Assembly (NCBI GenBank): GCA_015680685.1
Contig: MNCI01015663.1
Coordinates: forward strand, 128,683-192,682
Source of the DNA: Gnetum montanum
Lineage: Eukaryota > Streptophyta > Gnetopsida > Gnetales > Gnetaceae
DNA length: 64,000 nucleotides
Reading direction: 5' to 3'
Made by a program: the position numbers and the translations under genes. Positions 24,501 through 33,432 of the stretch are shown here, one piece after another (the first letter of the stretch is position 1; each line of letters begins with the position of its first letter). The notes below the pieces were generated by a model. It was not told the DNA's origin and searched no databases. It saw only the letters and a program-made list of their open reading frames with translations.

Positions 24501-27500
24501 TCCTTGTTGAAGTGAGATGAGAAAAATGTGACTGGCAGAGCTTTTATCTTTATTGATAATGGCTAGTAGATTTCGTTGATAATTATACAGTTTGGGCGGT
24601 TGCTTTCTGTTGCTTCCATTTCAATGGTCACTCTGCTTTGAAGAAAATCAATTCTTTTTGGGGTCTCAAGGGATTAGCAAGTTTAATCTTATGATTTCGA
24701 TTGCAATTGCTATGTTTTTTTGTTGAAGTCATACCTTTAGAATATATACATTTAATCTGTTGGCACAGGACTGTGTTAAGATGTGTCTGCATTTAGTCAA
24801 CTACATCAATTCAAAATCATTAATCTCAAATGCTAGTAAGAGGAGTTTGCTAGATTGGCTGCATGTAACCTCGAACGTTCATTTGGTTGATTTACGGCTG
24901 TGGGATGTTATGTTGCATTTGTATTTCAAAGGCAAAAAATAATGGTTTGCTATTTGCTAGCGTTTTAAGGCAGTAGTGAAAGTGCAACCAAAGATTTGTT
25001 CATTTTCCAAATAAACTGCAGGTCCAATTATTCATCGATAGATACCTAGCCGATATTCGCAGTTCTTGGAATGAAACAAAACTTATGGTTGGAGATCTGG
25101 AGTTTGTGTAATCTCGTGAATGACGACACATTTTGTGACCAAAATTATGTTGTTGATGAGTGGAGTGATATCATGAGCACTACCTACATTCATCTATTGT
25201 TCAAAAATTCGGCACGATTAGGATTTTCTTTATACGCTGCAAAGCTGATGCGATAGGAGATGACCAATTTTGGTATTAAATTTTTTTTCTTAATTTAATT
25301 TAGCACAAGCTAAGCTTCTGGTTATTGTTTATTCAGGGAAGCGATCAAGAAAACTCTCTTAATGAGAAGGAAATCGTACCTTCTGAAGACGAAACCTCTT
25401 TTCAGGAAAAGGAAATCTCTCTTCATGAGAAGGAAATCGTAGCTTCTGAAGACATAACCTCTCTTCAGGAAAAGGAAATCTCTCTTCAGGAAAAGGAAAT
25501 CTCTCTTCAGGAAAAGGAAATCCTAGCTTCTGAAGACGAAACCGATTCATTTGTGACAAATGCATCAAGTGAAAAGGGATCTGAAGCAGTGAAAACTGTG
25601 TCATTTGAACCATCCCCTGTAGCAGAACCTACTTTGTCCGGAAAAATGACAACATCAGTTGAACCTGACAATTCTGAGATTGAAGTTGCACGTATAAGTT
25701 CGGAAGTCGAGGGACAGCACTGTGATACCATCCAGCCAGAGATTGCAACGAACGACTATGAGCTTCCATGCAAACCTAATGACCCGCGTCATAGAGATAT
25801 TGTTCCGGATCAAGGGATCTCAAAAGAGGAACATTCCACGGTTGAAATGTCAGATTTATCGTGGAAAGACGCTGTAAATACACCAGATATTTCTTTGCAG
25901 ATGAATAGTTGTAAAATGCAGGCTAAATCTGTGCAGGCCATGGACAATGACAGGTATTCCGATACAGAATTTTCTAAAAAGAGAAACGTAGACAGTTCCT
26001 TTGCAACTGATTTTCAAACTACAGAAAGAGAGCGTCCTGACATGCTAGTTTCACAGAAAAAACAGTTACATGATGGGGTGGGTACCACTGATGGACAATG
26101 TGTTGGTGTGCTTGGCAAGAAAAGAAGTTTATCGTGGACATCTGTTGAAGAGACATGCAGAGGCAACCCATTGAAAGATGAGGATGCTGGAAAACTAGAA
26201 AATGGAAAGAAGCCCTGTTTTAAGCTTTGTGGTAGTCCAAGAATCTCTGAGCCTCATAACTCATCAGCTATGGACCAGGTAGCAAATTCTAATAGCCACT
26301 CTATGTCTGAGGCAAGCGAGGAGGTTGTCGATATGGCTAGAGAGACCCAACTCCTCCATCTTAATAACCAGTCCCTTGGTTTGGAAGCAGCAAGAGATTT
26401 AGAAATGGGTATTAACAGAGAAAGTGAAATGGGTATTAACAGAGAAAGTGAAATGGGTATTAACAGAGGAAGCGAGTTGCTTCATCCGAACCTACCACAA
26501 CCTGGTTTGGAAGCAACCAGAGATTTGGAACCTAACTTGTTTTGCTCTGATGCTCGTACGCTTTCTCTAGGAATGGATGATAGATTTGCACATGCTTCTG
26601 ATCTATCTTTAAGACAGCCACATTCACCTGATAAAAGTGGTTATCATTTCACCTTAGTCGCGGAAACTCCTGAGCAGCAACGATATGAAAATGTTCCTAC
26701 CTCATCTTTTCTTAATCACCTTCCCAGTGAAGCAGCAGCAGGCGTCTCGCAAATTCAGCCTAAGACACCGATGCAGAATGTTAATCTTGAAATTCGACAA
26801 ATAGGGTGCCACAATTCGTCTTTTTCAACGGGATTGATTGACGCCCAAGCACTTCAAGGCTTTCAGCATCAGCACAACGGTGTAGCTCAGGAACTACAGT
26901 TCCTTACAGACAACAAGCTTGCTAGCCACCAAGCTCAGTTACCGGATCCTATGCTAAGGGGCAAGAATGGAGAACAACTAAATGGCACTATTCAAAAGCA
27001 GCAGATTCTAGACGAGGGTCAACATTTTCGCAACCAGCCATATCTGTTTCATCATTCCCAACCCACCCAACAAATACCACCTCATTCCAGCCAACAAGAT
27101 GTCTACAATTCTGGGCTTTCCCAGGCAATGGGTAATAGTTGGTCAAGTTTCTTACAGGTTCCCCAAAGCAGGGCACTTGCAGGTCCACTTATGCAACAGT
27201 ACGATCCTCATCCTCATTCCAATCCCCACACGCACCCTCAGCATGGACATGGACAGTGGAATGGTGATTGCCATTTTCAACAACCTCAGTCTGGCTGGTG
27301 CCCTGACTTTGGCCAAAGGCCATCATCAATGGCTGGGCAGAGCCCTGCAAGTACCAATTTTTTTGCCCAATTGCCTGACTGGAGTAGCAGAACAAATCAA
27401 CCGAGTCATGGACTCCAGAATCATCATAGATTCGGGATTATGAATAGCCATCCCAGCCAAATGCAGGTTGAGTGGGCACCCAGCAGCAGCCTGCCACCGT

Positions 27501-27694
27501 CATTCAGCTATCATCCTCAGGATGCAGCTGCACCAATGTATAGAGCAGGTGGAGGAGGAGGAGGGGGCCATATGTCATGGATGAACATGCATCCTGATCC
27601 ATATGCAAATTCTCAGATGAATCTGAGGCAACAGAATCCAGGTTTATCGGATTTCACTGCCCATGCACCTTTGAAGTCCCCCTGGAATCTATGA
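15194..27694 (+). CDS. Plant NFRKB-like (DEUBAD domain) nuclear protein, multi-exon gene
   Basis: Nine exons join in consistent phase into about 1191 codons, or about 1250 with two tentative exons. The start is the ATG at 15194; the codon just before it is an in-frame TAA, so translation cannot begin upstream. Residues about 85-200 match the DEUBAD region of NFRKB proteins, with the landmarks VWQRCLSESEK, FLPEEVNADM, GDNFHFGSPL and a coiled region (YYSELQHYHSNMLKSLERW). NFRKB is an INO80 chromatin-remodelling subunit in animals, and plants have related proteins (Arabidopsis At5g13950 and At3g45830, recalled from memory, closest to the former). The tail is acidic, then rich in Q, H, P and N, and ends in a short W-M-N-M-H and S-P-W-N-L motif. 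A nuclear role in chromatin is inferred from the family; the family call is firm, the ortholog call less so. Confidence 0.85.
15646..15782 (+). CDS. NFRKB-like gene, coding exon 2
   Basis: 137 nt encoding VWQRCLSESEKRLLLEFLP and NFHFGSPLLT, the core of the DEUBAD-type domain. The donor ACATG|GTATTT splits a tryptophan codon (phase 2), which the next exon completes. Confidence 0.85.
15975..16140 (+). mobile_element. SINE-like fragment in intron 2
   Basis: ATCATGGCTTAGCCTTGAAG resembles an A box and TGAGTTCAAGTCATAC a B box, at tRNA-like spacing. It is followed by GTTACATGGTGACC and GTTAGGCATTACC. It differs from the other SINE-like family here, so it is a separate and weaker case. Confidence 0.4.
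16794..16907 (+). CDS. NFRKB-like gene, coding exon 3
   Basis: 114 nt after acceptor ATCATGCAG. It reads on as ESSLCSGDLHPDSV and SKRAYYSELQHYH, matching the family's C-S-G-x-L-H-P-D and Y-Y-x-x-L-Q-x-Y-H landmarks. Donor AGCAA|GTGTGA, phase 2. Confidence 0.8.
17009..17089 (+). CDS. NFRKB-like gene, coding exon 4
   Basis: 81 nt after acceptor TTTTGTAG, encoding NMLKSLERWKETWQNCK, a helical segment that closes the DEUBAD region. Donor CTAAG|GTATTT, phase 2. Confidence 0.8.
17180..17300. other. Anomalous C/G-rich block in an AT-rich intron
   Basis: About 70 bases are dominated by C runs (CCCCCCACCGCACCC, then CCCCCCCGGGGGGCCC) in otherwise AT-rich intron 4. It has no feature-like structure and resembles low-quality or unresolved sequence. 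Possibly an assembly or base-calling artefact. Confidence 0.5.
17325..17470 (+). repeat. 73-bp tandem duplication
   Basis: TTATCAATGTCACTAGAA through GCATACATACC occurs twice, starting at 17325 and 17398, right after the C-rich anomaly. The copies are nearly identical. Confidence 0.85.
17861..18023 (+). mobile_element. SINE-like element, copy 2
   Basis: CAGTGAGGCATAGCTCACATG (A-box region), CACAGGTTTGATCTC (B box), GTATGCTGAGA, GGGGGCATGGTAAGCATATG and TTAGGCAAACAGCTGGCCAT follow in the same order as in copy 1 at 14464. Confidence 0.65.
18613..18765 (+). CDS. NFRKB-like gene, coding exon 5
   Basis: 153 nt after acceptor TGTGGCAG. It encodes a basic, low-complexity linker (STCAKDKVPKQNGVC and following). 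Donor CTAAG|GTATTA, phase 2, the same pattern as exon 4. The frame is set by both neighbours. Confidence 0.7.
18766..20789 (+). other. Intron 5 of the NFRKB-like gene
   Basis: 2024 nt, T-rich. I found no exon-like or transposon-like segment in it. Confidence 0.6.
20790..20916 (+). CDS. NFRKB-like gene, coding exon 6
   Basis: 127 nt after acceptor GGTCCATAG, completing an arginine codon and continuing EAPGSRATHEKLIMGNRL, then SSDSDDWDQPIRLK. Donor TTGAAG|GTGCAC, phase 0. Confidence 0.7.
21180..21199. repeat. (AG)n microsatellite
   Basis: A run of about ten AG dinucleotides inside intron 6. Confidence 0.95.
21725..21903 (-). mobile_element. SINE-like element, copy 3 (inverted)
   Basis: Reverse-complemented, the order is AGTGAGGCCTAAGTCACTTG (A-box region), CACAGGTTCGATCCC (near-perfect B box), GTATGTTGAGA, GGGGCACGGTAAAAATATA and TCAGGCAAACATTCAGC. 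This is the best preserved B box of the three copies in this gene. Confidence 0.65.
21904..24082 (+). other. Remainder of intron 6, nothing recognised
   Basis: T-rich sequence. Near 23198-23345 a block with AGAATC(T/-)TC, ATTCTTATGAG and TTTCTAAT(T/G)TC is repeated once. No exon needed by phase. Confidence 0.5.
24083..24234 (+). CDS. NFRKB-like gene, coding exon 7
   Basis: 152 nt after acceptor GGATACAG, encoding VNRKFHKNFKAHSSGEND and SINSFDLDKKKAMDYW. The donor TG|GTAAGA is strong and splits the tryptophan codon; a 76-nt intron follows. Confidence 0.75.
24311..24440 (+). CDS. NFRKB-like gene, coding exon 8
   Basis: 130 nt after acceptor AATTTACAG. It encodes an alpha-helical, probably coiled-coil stretch (KFLEVKDKSAELRKMLFKEV, then LERKKMIVDE). 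Donor GATGAG|GTACGC, phase 0. Confidence 0.75.
24769..24864 (+). CDS. Tentative NFRKB-like exon (32 codons)
   Basis: After acceptor TTGGCACAG the frame that continues exon 8 is open for 58 codons (DCVKMCLHLVNYINSKSLIS and onward). A donor CAT|GTAACC at 24865 would give a 96-nt phase-0 exon. Phase fits on both sides, but I cannot confirm the residues from family memory. An intronic chance ORF is the alternative. Confidence 0.35.
25022..25105 (+). CDS. Tentative NFRKB-like exon (28 codons)
   Basis: After acceptor AACTGCAG an 84-nt phase-0 segment encodes VQLFIDRYLADIRSSWNETK and MVGDLEF, an amphipathic helix that suits the coiled-coil context of exon 8. The donor TTT|GTGTAA is weak, but this cut keeps frame with the last exon and avoids the TAA at 25109. 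Confidence 0.5.
25337..27694 (+). CDS. NFRKB-like gene, last coding exon (785 codons)
   Basis: The exon starts after acceptor TTATTCAG in phase 0 and ends in TGA at 27692-27694. It opens with a run of heptads of the type SLQEKEI in acidic sequence, and has an 8-residue repeat MGINRESE near codons 354-377 of the exon. A long disordered Q/H/P/N-rich region follows, then a glycine run (GGGGGGG), a conserved-looking S-W-M-N-M-H and the terminus SPWNL. Nothing suggests a catalytic domain. The family's plant members also end in a long disordered tail with a W-M-x-L/M and R-x-W-N type terminus. Confidence 0.85.
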   Translation, partial: GSDQENSLNEKEIVPSEDETSFQEKEISLHEKEIVASEDITSLQEKEISLQEKEISLQEKEILASEDETDSFVTNASSEKGSEAVKTVSFEPSPVAEPTLSGKMTTSVEPDNSEIEVARISSEVEGQHCDTIQPEIATNDYELPCKPNDPRHRDIVPDQGISKEEHSTVEMSDLSWKDAVNTPDISLQMNSCKMQAKSVQAMDNDRYSDTEFSKKRNVDSSFATDFQTTERERPDMLVSQKKQLHDGVGTTDGQCVGVLGKKRSLSWTSVEETCRGNPLKDEDAGKLENGKKPCFKLCGSPRISEPHNSSAMDQVANSNSHSMSEASEEVVDMARETQLLHLNNQSLGLEAARDLEMGINRESEMGINRESEMGINRGSELLHPNLPQPGLEATRDLEPNLFCSDARTLSLGMDDRFAHASDLSLRQPHSPDKSGYHFTLVAETPEQQRYENVPTSSFLNHLPSEAAAGVSQIQPKTPMQNVNLEIRQIGCHNSSFSTGLIDAQALQGFQHQHNGVAQELQFLTDNKLASHQAQLPDPMLRGKNGEQLNGTIQKQQILDEGQHFRNQPYLFHHSQPTQQIPPHSSQQDVYNSGLSQAMGNSWSSFLQVPQSRALAGPLMQQYDPHPHSNPHTHPQHGHGQWNGDCHFQQPQSGWCPDFGQRPSSMAGQSPASTNFFAQLPDWSSRTNQPSHGLQNHHRFGIMNSHPSQMQVEWAPSSSLPPSFSYHPQDAAAPMYRAGGGGGGGHMSWMNMHPDPYANSQMNLRQQNPGLSDFTAHAPLKSPWNL
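25346..25545 (+). repeat. In-frame 21-nt repeats encoding EKEI heptads
   Basis: Units of the type TCTCTTCAGGAAAAGGAAATC recur about nine times with variants, in frame, giving an acidic/basic heptad repeat. Some units carry GCTTCTGAAGAC inserts (A-S-E-D). The pattern suggests recent unit-level expansion within a disordered segment. Confidence 0.8.
26403..26475 (+). repeat. In-frame 24-nt triplication (MGINRESE)
   Basis: Three consecutive copies of a 24-nt unit encoding M-G-I-N-R-(E/G)-S-E; the third has glycine in place of glutamate and is followed by another degenerate leucine-rich unit. The frame is kept. Confidence 0.85.
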
Positions 27695-28010
27695 GGCTGA
27701 GGCACCCTTGTAGCATATAACTGAGAAGTCGTCCGCCATATTTAATAGGAGCCGATTTGGATTTCCAATCACAATGCCAGTTCCCTTTCTTCAATCGCAC
27801 CACACCTAATCTTTGACTTGTATTTATGGCATCCCAAGGTTGGAATCTTGAGGTCTTTCGAAATGTCCGAATATTTTTGCTTTTAATAGCCGGATGAACA
27901 GTTTTGTCAAAATTTTCTGGGTTGTGGGATGCATCTGTAATGAAGCCTCAGAGCTCACCAGTTACAAGAAAATTTCCCAATAAAAATGTAAAAGAAAACG
28001 AGGGTAATAG
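27695..28010 (+). other. 3' UTR of the NFRKB-like gene
   Basis: Non-coding sequence after the TGA. The best poly(A) signal is AATAAA at 27979-27984. No other gene starts nearby. Confidence 0.5.
27979..27984 (+). terminator. Candidate polyadenylation signal
   Basis: AATAAA about 285 nt after the stop codon. Plant signals are loose, so this is only the best candidate. Confidence 0.4.
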
Positions 28011-29030
28011 AAAGGGTTGTACATTACAAATTCAAGAAAGTACCGATACCCAATGTTTTATGTTTTATTTTTCGTTATTGGCTTCGTCCTTTTACGGTTG
28101 GAACTATAAAAGCAACTAAATCTTTTTCATGATAGTAAATATTTACATCAAGCGACACCTGGAATGGCATAATCAAAACTGATTTCTGAATCAAAATGGC
28201 TAGACAATACGGGCAGCCTTGAGCTCTCACTAGGAATCATTGCATTGTGTTGAAGTAATTTGCATATGGTGTTTCTTTTAGTGAAGTTGCAGTAATGCTT
28301 GAACTAGTGGCCATTTTCAAATTTTTGGAAACCAACAACGTGATTCTCATGACATGTTGGATGCAATAAGTCTGTTATCATGGTTGATGCTTGGAGGTGA
28401 CTCATTTTTTGCAAGAAGCCAAGGCTACCCAGGAATTGCTTGGGTGATGTTTGACACAACTTCTTTTCCCCTGTATGATGTCGTGATTGATATTGAAAAA
28501 TTTTCGAGTTCCCATGTCTGAGATTAAGGGTTCAGTCTTACCCAGTTGTACGCACTATGGGAGATGCAAAAGCTATGCCTACAGGTGAACTTCTTGTTGT
28601 AAGATGTAAGAATACCTTTACTTCTAATGAGCACTTGCAATGCATTCTTCAACATGAACTCTTATAACAGGGAACAGGACCAGGGTGGACCACGGAGATC
28701 ATTCATTTTAGCTCGGGTATGTCTGGTTTGTCAATGCATATGAACTCACTAATAGCACATAACCCCTTTCAAGAGTTCCAAAGGAAACGAGGTGGTGGGC
28801 GTATGATAGCAATGCGAAGTTGCAAATGTATATCAAAACTTCATCATAATCATCCTAGTTTTCTCTCAACAAAAATCATCCTAGTTTTCTCTCAACAAAA
28901 GGGGGTTGGCAACATGAGTTTGCCATTTATCTTTATCAAGACCTACATCTTTGTTTATTTCCACTTTTTTCAAATTATGTTGGATTGTTTTTAAAAGTTT
29001 TTTTAATTATCATTTTAGTGGCTTTCCTCA
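28010..29030. other. Intergenic, nothing recognised
   Basis: No domain or long frame. Near 28853-28900 ATCATCCTAGTTTTCTCTCA occurs twice in tandem. Confidence 0.5.
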
Positions 29031-29039
29031 ACAACGATA

Positions 29040-29440
29040 TAGCAACCTTTCTTTAAGGTTCATTCTTTGTTCTTTGCACATGTCCAAACTATCTAAGCCC
29101 ATCATTCTTGTAGCTTATTTGAAATAGAAGCCACTCCAAATCTTCCTTTAATGCTCGTATGATGCATTTTATCTTTTCTAATAACATTTAACATCCATCT
29201 AAGCATTCATGTTTTTATCACGTTGATTGGTCGTCCATGTCTTTTTTGTAATGGTCAACATTCATCACCATATAAAATTGATTTGGTTTCTATCCTGTAA
29301 AATGTAAAATTTTGTTGTTGTCTTGTAAATTTTTCTTTTTAGTTTTATCAATATTCTTTTATCACATAGAACACCACTTGCTGCTATTCTATTTGTTATA
29401 TCTTTATTAGTTACCATCTTAATGGAGGATTGATCCTAGG
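29040..29440 (-). mobile_element. LINE reverse-transcriptase C-terminal fragment
   Basis: On the minus strand the translation gives SGVLCDKRILIKLKRKIYK, then MLRWMLNVIRKDKM and FGVASISNKLQE, in the order seen at the end of plant LINE ORF2. The SGVLC block matches the intron copy at about 9450, so both belong to the same LINE type. Frameshifts and stops throughout. Confidence 0.7.
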
Positions 29441-30531
29441 TAATGGTACTATTTCTTTAAGGAACATTTTGGCCTTGAATTGTCCATAACTATCAAAAGT
29501 TATTGATGATAAATAGGATGTACTTATTTCCATTCTGAAAAACTTTATTGTTTTAAAAATATTATTTTAAAAAAACTATAATTATTTTATTTAATTAGTT
29601 TATAAGAGCATAAATGGTTAGCTTGCATTCCTTTCTTTTGTTTGAACGCCCAAAAGCATCCAAACATATATTGATGGTTGCAGTGACACCATTGTTTGCA
29701 AGCACTATTCGAAAAAGCACTAGTAACTTTTGTATCCTAGAGAGAATGTGTGCTATTTGTCGCTAGAAAGCTGATGACCAACACCTTAGGTTTAGTTCTG
29801 TGCTGACAAACAACCATGATGGCAAGATCCTTTCATCTTTTTGTCTAGCTTGCTATGCTCCAAAGGATCCATTAGGGATTATGGAGGTTGGACCCCCAAA
29901 CTAGTCTGAGAGCATCTCATCTCGATGATGTACAGTGAATGATTAACATAGTAGGAACAGGGAGCTACTACTTTTTGTTAAGATCTTGGTTGTTTTGTAT
30001 ATGTTGCTTCTTTTAGTTAGTGGACTCTTCCAAATAAGGCTAACATGCTTGAAACTAGCGGATCTCATGCCTTTTGCACAAGAGTTGATAGCTTTTACCT
30101 TTTGCCTTTAAGATGGAAGAGCATACAACTTAGTATATTTTTAATGCGACACTGCTAGCACATACGTATTTGATGACCATCATCTATCATGCTTATGTGT
30201 CCATGGGTCCTATCCTTACCTGCCAGCGAGCTAGCCTATTGGTTGGTAGAGATGGGTCCCAAGAACATATGTTTAAATAATATAAAAAACAAATTTGATT
30301 ACAATTGAGATGAGTAGAATAATGGTATGCATTTGAAATGATAAAATAGAGGTTACAAGTTCAAGTTTTTGACATCCAAGTTAATATATTTTGGTTTTGA
30401 ATTTTTGCTTGTGTAGAAACAGTTAATTTTTTCACAATTTTTTCCACAATGCATACTTGCTCACATGCAATGTACATAAGCATATACATGCACTAGTAGG
30501 AGCATTAAAGACGTACTAAAGAAGTTTGTAT
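29441..30531. other. Intergenic, nothing recognised
   Basis: Low-complexity AT-rich sequence with no coding domain, ending at the LTR of element D. Confidence 0.5.
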
Positions 30532-30808
30532 TGTAATGGTGTTGTCCTTGGAAAACACCATTTGACACCATTCAAGAGTCCCAACGGTAGCAATAGGAGA
30601 GGGCAGATTCAAGGTTGACTATGTCTTACAACTCAACATACTTGTTTTACAGTGTAAAACACACAACTTGTTAACCAATGGTTAGAGGTGCTAGAGTGGT
30701 CTTAAGCATTAATTATGCAACTAGACCAACAACGTGCATGCACACACACACACAAGCACATAATACACCACTCTCCTAAAAGGGCTAGGACACATTTCTA
30801 TACTAACA
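30532..30808 (-). repeat. 3' LTR of element D (277 bp)
   Basis: + strand termini are TGTAATGGTG and TATACTAACA. It includes a CA repeat near 30740-30753. It aligns with 50370-50670, sharing AACTTGTTA(A/G)CCA and GCATTAATTATGCAACTAG. Confidence 0.7.
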
Positions 30809-31339
30809 TATTTAGCCTTAAGCCCCACTTTGAAGAGAGTGTGGTGGCCTGAGCATCAAAGCCAAAGCTCCTTCGCAAGCTTACATATCCTTGTGATGAG
30901 GTTTATAAGGAATTGGGACCCATGTAGTTCTAGAGTGATGGTTAAAATAGCATGGAACCCAAAGGATCTCCATGCTTCTCTAGCCCTTATTTTGGATGGA
31001 AACAACCTTCGATCCATCAATAATACATGTTTTCCTACACTCTTCCTCACTTGCAAGAAGCGACATCCATGAAGTGTACACTTTTCTAGATGTGGAGTGT
31101 CATAATGGATATCAAGGAACTTCAAACATCTAGAAGCCCTTTTAATAGTTGTAGAGAGAAAGGCTCAATGGCTAGGGTTATTCAACTATAAAGCGTAAAG
31201 TGTTGAACTCATCCTGCCATCTAAGAGAGGCTTAGAGAAGTTTGCGGAACCTAGGTTTAGGAAGAAGAGATTTATCCCTTTTCATGTGAACTATGCCAAC
31301 CTTTTTACTCGAAGTGAAATATACTGACTTGACATGCAA

Positions 31340-33430
31340 ACTATACCATATGGAGTTTTTGGGAGTTGAATGTAACCCTTCTTTACCAAGCTTTCCAACT
31401 TGTTCCTCAACTTGACCAACTTAAGAGTAGTCATTCTATAAGGTCACTACATAAGAGGGCAGTTTCTAGTAATAACTCAATTTTATGATCAATAATTTGT
31501 CATTTCAACAATTCTCTAGGTAACTCCCCTGACATCAAATCCTTATATCTCCCCAACACATTTTCCACCCGTACATTCACCCACACATAACTCCCATCTC
31601 CTTCCTCCCTTAGCACAACAAGAATATTTGTTGGGTTAGATCCCTCACAACTTGCTTCATTACCATAGGTGAAATAATTTGGGATTCCTTATTAGTACTA
31701 GTCACTCCTAGGGTAGAGGTTTTCACTATGCAAGATGAATCCTCATGCATAATGTAGAGAGCATCTAGGTAGGGAACAACAGCTACTTTTGCTTTCTTAA
31801 ATAATTCTTGTTCAAGAATGGCTTGGAAAGAATTAATGTTTAAGATAGAGAAGTCTAATTTTCCACTTCACTAACCAACCTTTACAATCACCTCGTGTAC
31901 CATTCCGGTGCATATGATTGGACAAAACATGGCTAACTTACAAGATATCGAAGTTGGATGTACTTGTAGATTAACGGTATAAGCCATCTCAGGTGAGAGA
32001 AAGTTATGACTAGCACTTGTGTCAACCAAGGCATCCAACATCTTTGCTGGAAATTGAACTAGCATCATTTGTACTGAATGCAAGCTACATTCTTACTTTG
32101 GTTGCTATCCTTGAAGATTTTGCTAAATGGCTACCAAATCTTGGTAGATTTGTTTAATCACCCCCAGAGACTTCATCTCTTGACCATTTTCATTTACCTT
32201 GGTCACCCACAATTGAGCTTGTGGCTGATAGTTGAGAGTGTTCAACCATTAATCACCATTTGAATCCCTTCTAGATGACCATCGATTAGGGTTCTGAGGA
32301 TAGTCTCAAGTAATATGATTTCCAAAGTGGATGAAACACCTTACATTTTGAAGCTTGGAAGGATTATTGGAAGGTCCTCCAAAACATGTGCAATTATCCC
32401 TAAAGTGATCATAACCTTTGGGAGCATGTTGCTTCTTATTACCCTAGTAAGAGGCTTGGGAACCAAGGGTGATGGTATGATATGGACCTTGAAAGCCACC
32501 TCCAAAGTTTTTTCTGCTTTGCCCTTAGATCTACCACCGGACCTCTTACCATGTTGAGGTGCATCAACTCCATTCCTTTTCTAACTTTGAGGCTTTGTAT
32601 CAACTACAAAACTAGTTGCTAACTCTAGTGCTTCTTTGTAATTAGAGATCTTATAGGTTTTGATCTCCCACTAGATCCATGGATTCAAGCCTTTGAGGAA
32701 GAGATGGAACTTCGACTCCTCATCCAACATGGGGATTTGCAAGACCACTTTTGGTATTCATGGAGGTAGTCTTCCAACATTTTTTTCTATTGGAGTTCTC
32801 TTAACTTCACCTAGGCTTTGTCAATGAAAGTGCATAGGTGGAAGTTTTCAATGAGAGTAGTTTTAAGATCATCCCATATTTCCACTAACTTCCAAGCCAT
32901 TAGGTCTAAGAAACATCACCTAGGAATTGAAAGACGATGTTGATTTTCATTTCCTCTAGAAAGTCATTTATTTCAAGGAAGTGCTTCATCTCAAAGATGA
33001 AGGCATCTAGAAGTTTGTCATCCTGATCACCTTTATACATGTTAAGCTCTTTAGCTTAGAACTTTTGGATTGACCACCTTGAACTAGATGTCATTATCTT
33101 TGCTTACATAGCCACCTTGTCCTTCAATTTTTCATTCCTCACCTCAAGCTTCTTCACCTGAGCCTCTAGGATTTCCATCCTTTAAAAGATGTTACTCATC
33201 CTTTGTGAGACATCATCCATCGAGACTTGGACATCATCAATGATATTGTCCATCCATTCAATGTGATTTTGAAGCATAAAATTTTGGCCTATAAAGAGCT
33301 TATGTTTTGCACTAGAATTTAGTTCCCAAAGGTATGGGACATCAAACTTTTCAACAAGATCTTGAATCATCTTGACCTTCTTAGCCACTTGCAAGTGGTT
33401 AAAAATCATATTATCAACTTCAAGGAGTTG
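31340..33430 (-). pseudogene. Element D gag-protease-RT remnant
   Basis: Minus-strand translation gives, in order: a gag segment (MIFNHLQVAKKVKMIQDLVE at 33409 onward, then MYKGDQDDKLLDAFIFEMKH near 33030), a zinc-knuckle-like Y-D-H-F-R-D-N-C near 32400, an aspartic protease start (ALVDTSASHNFL, 32015-31980), and a reverse-transcriptase approach (ELPRELL, then PYRMTTLKLVKLRNKLESL and LVKKGYIQLP near 31500-31350). The protease triad reads D-T-S where D-T-G is expected, a G-to-S change that would abolish activity. Stops and frame breaks elsewhere confirm decay. Confidence 0.75.
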
Positions 33431-33432
33431 CT

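Noticed and set aside
25359-25731. Minus-strand frames opposite the heptad-repeat part of the NFRKB-like exon
   Set aside because: Shadows of the 21-nt repeat on the other strand.
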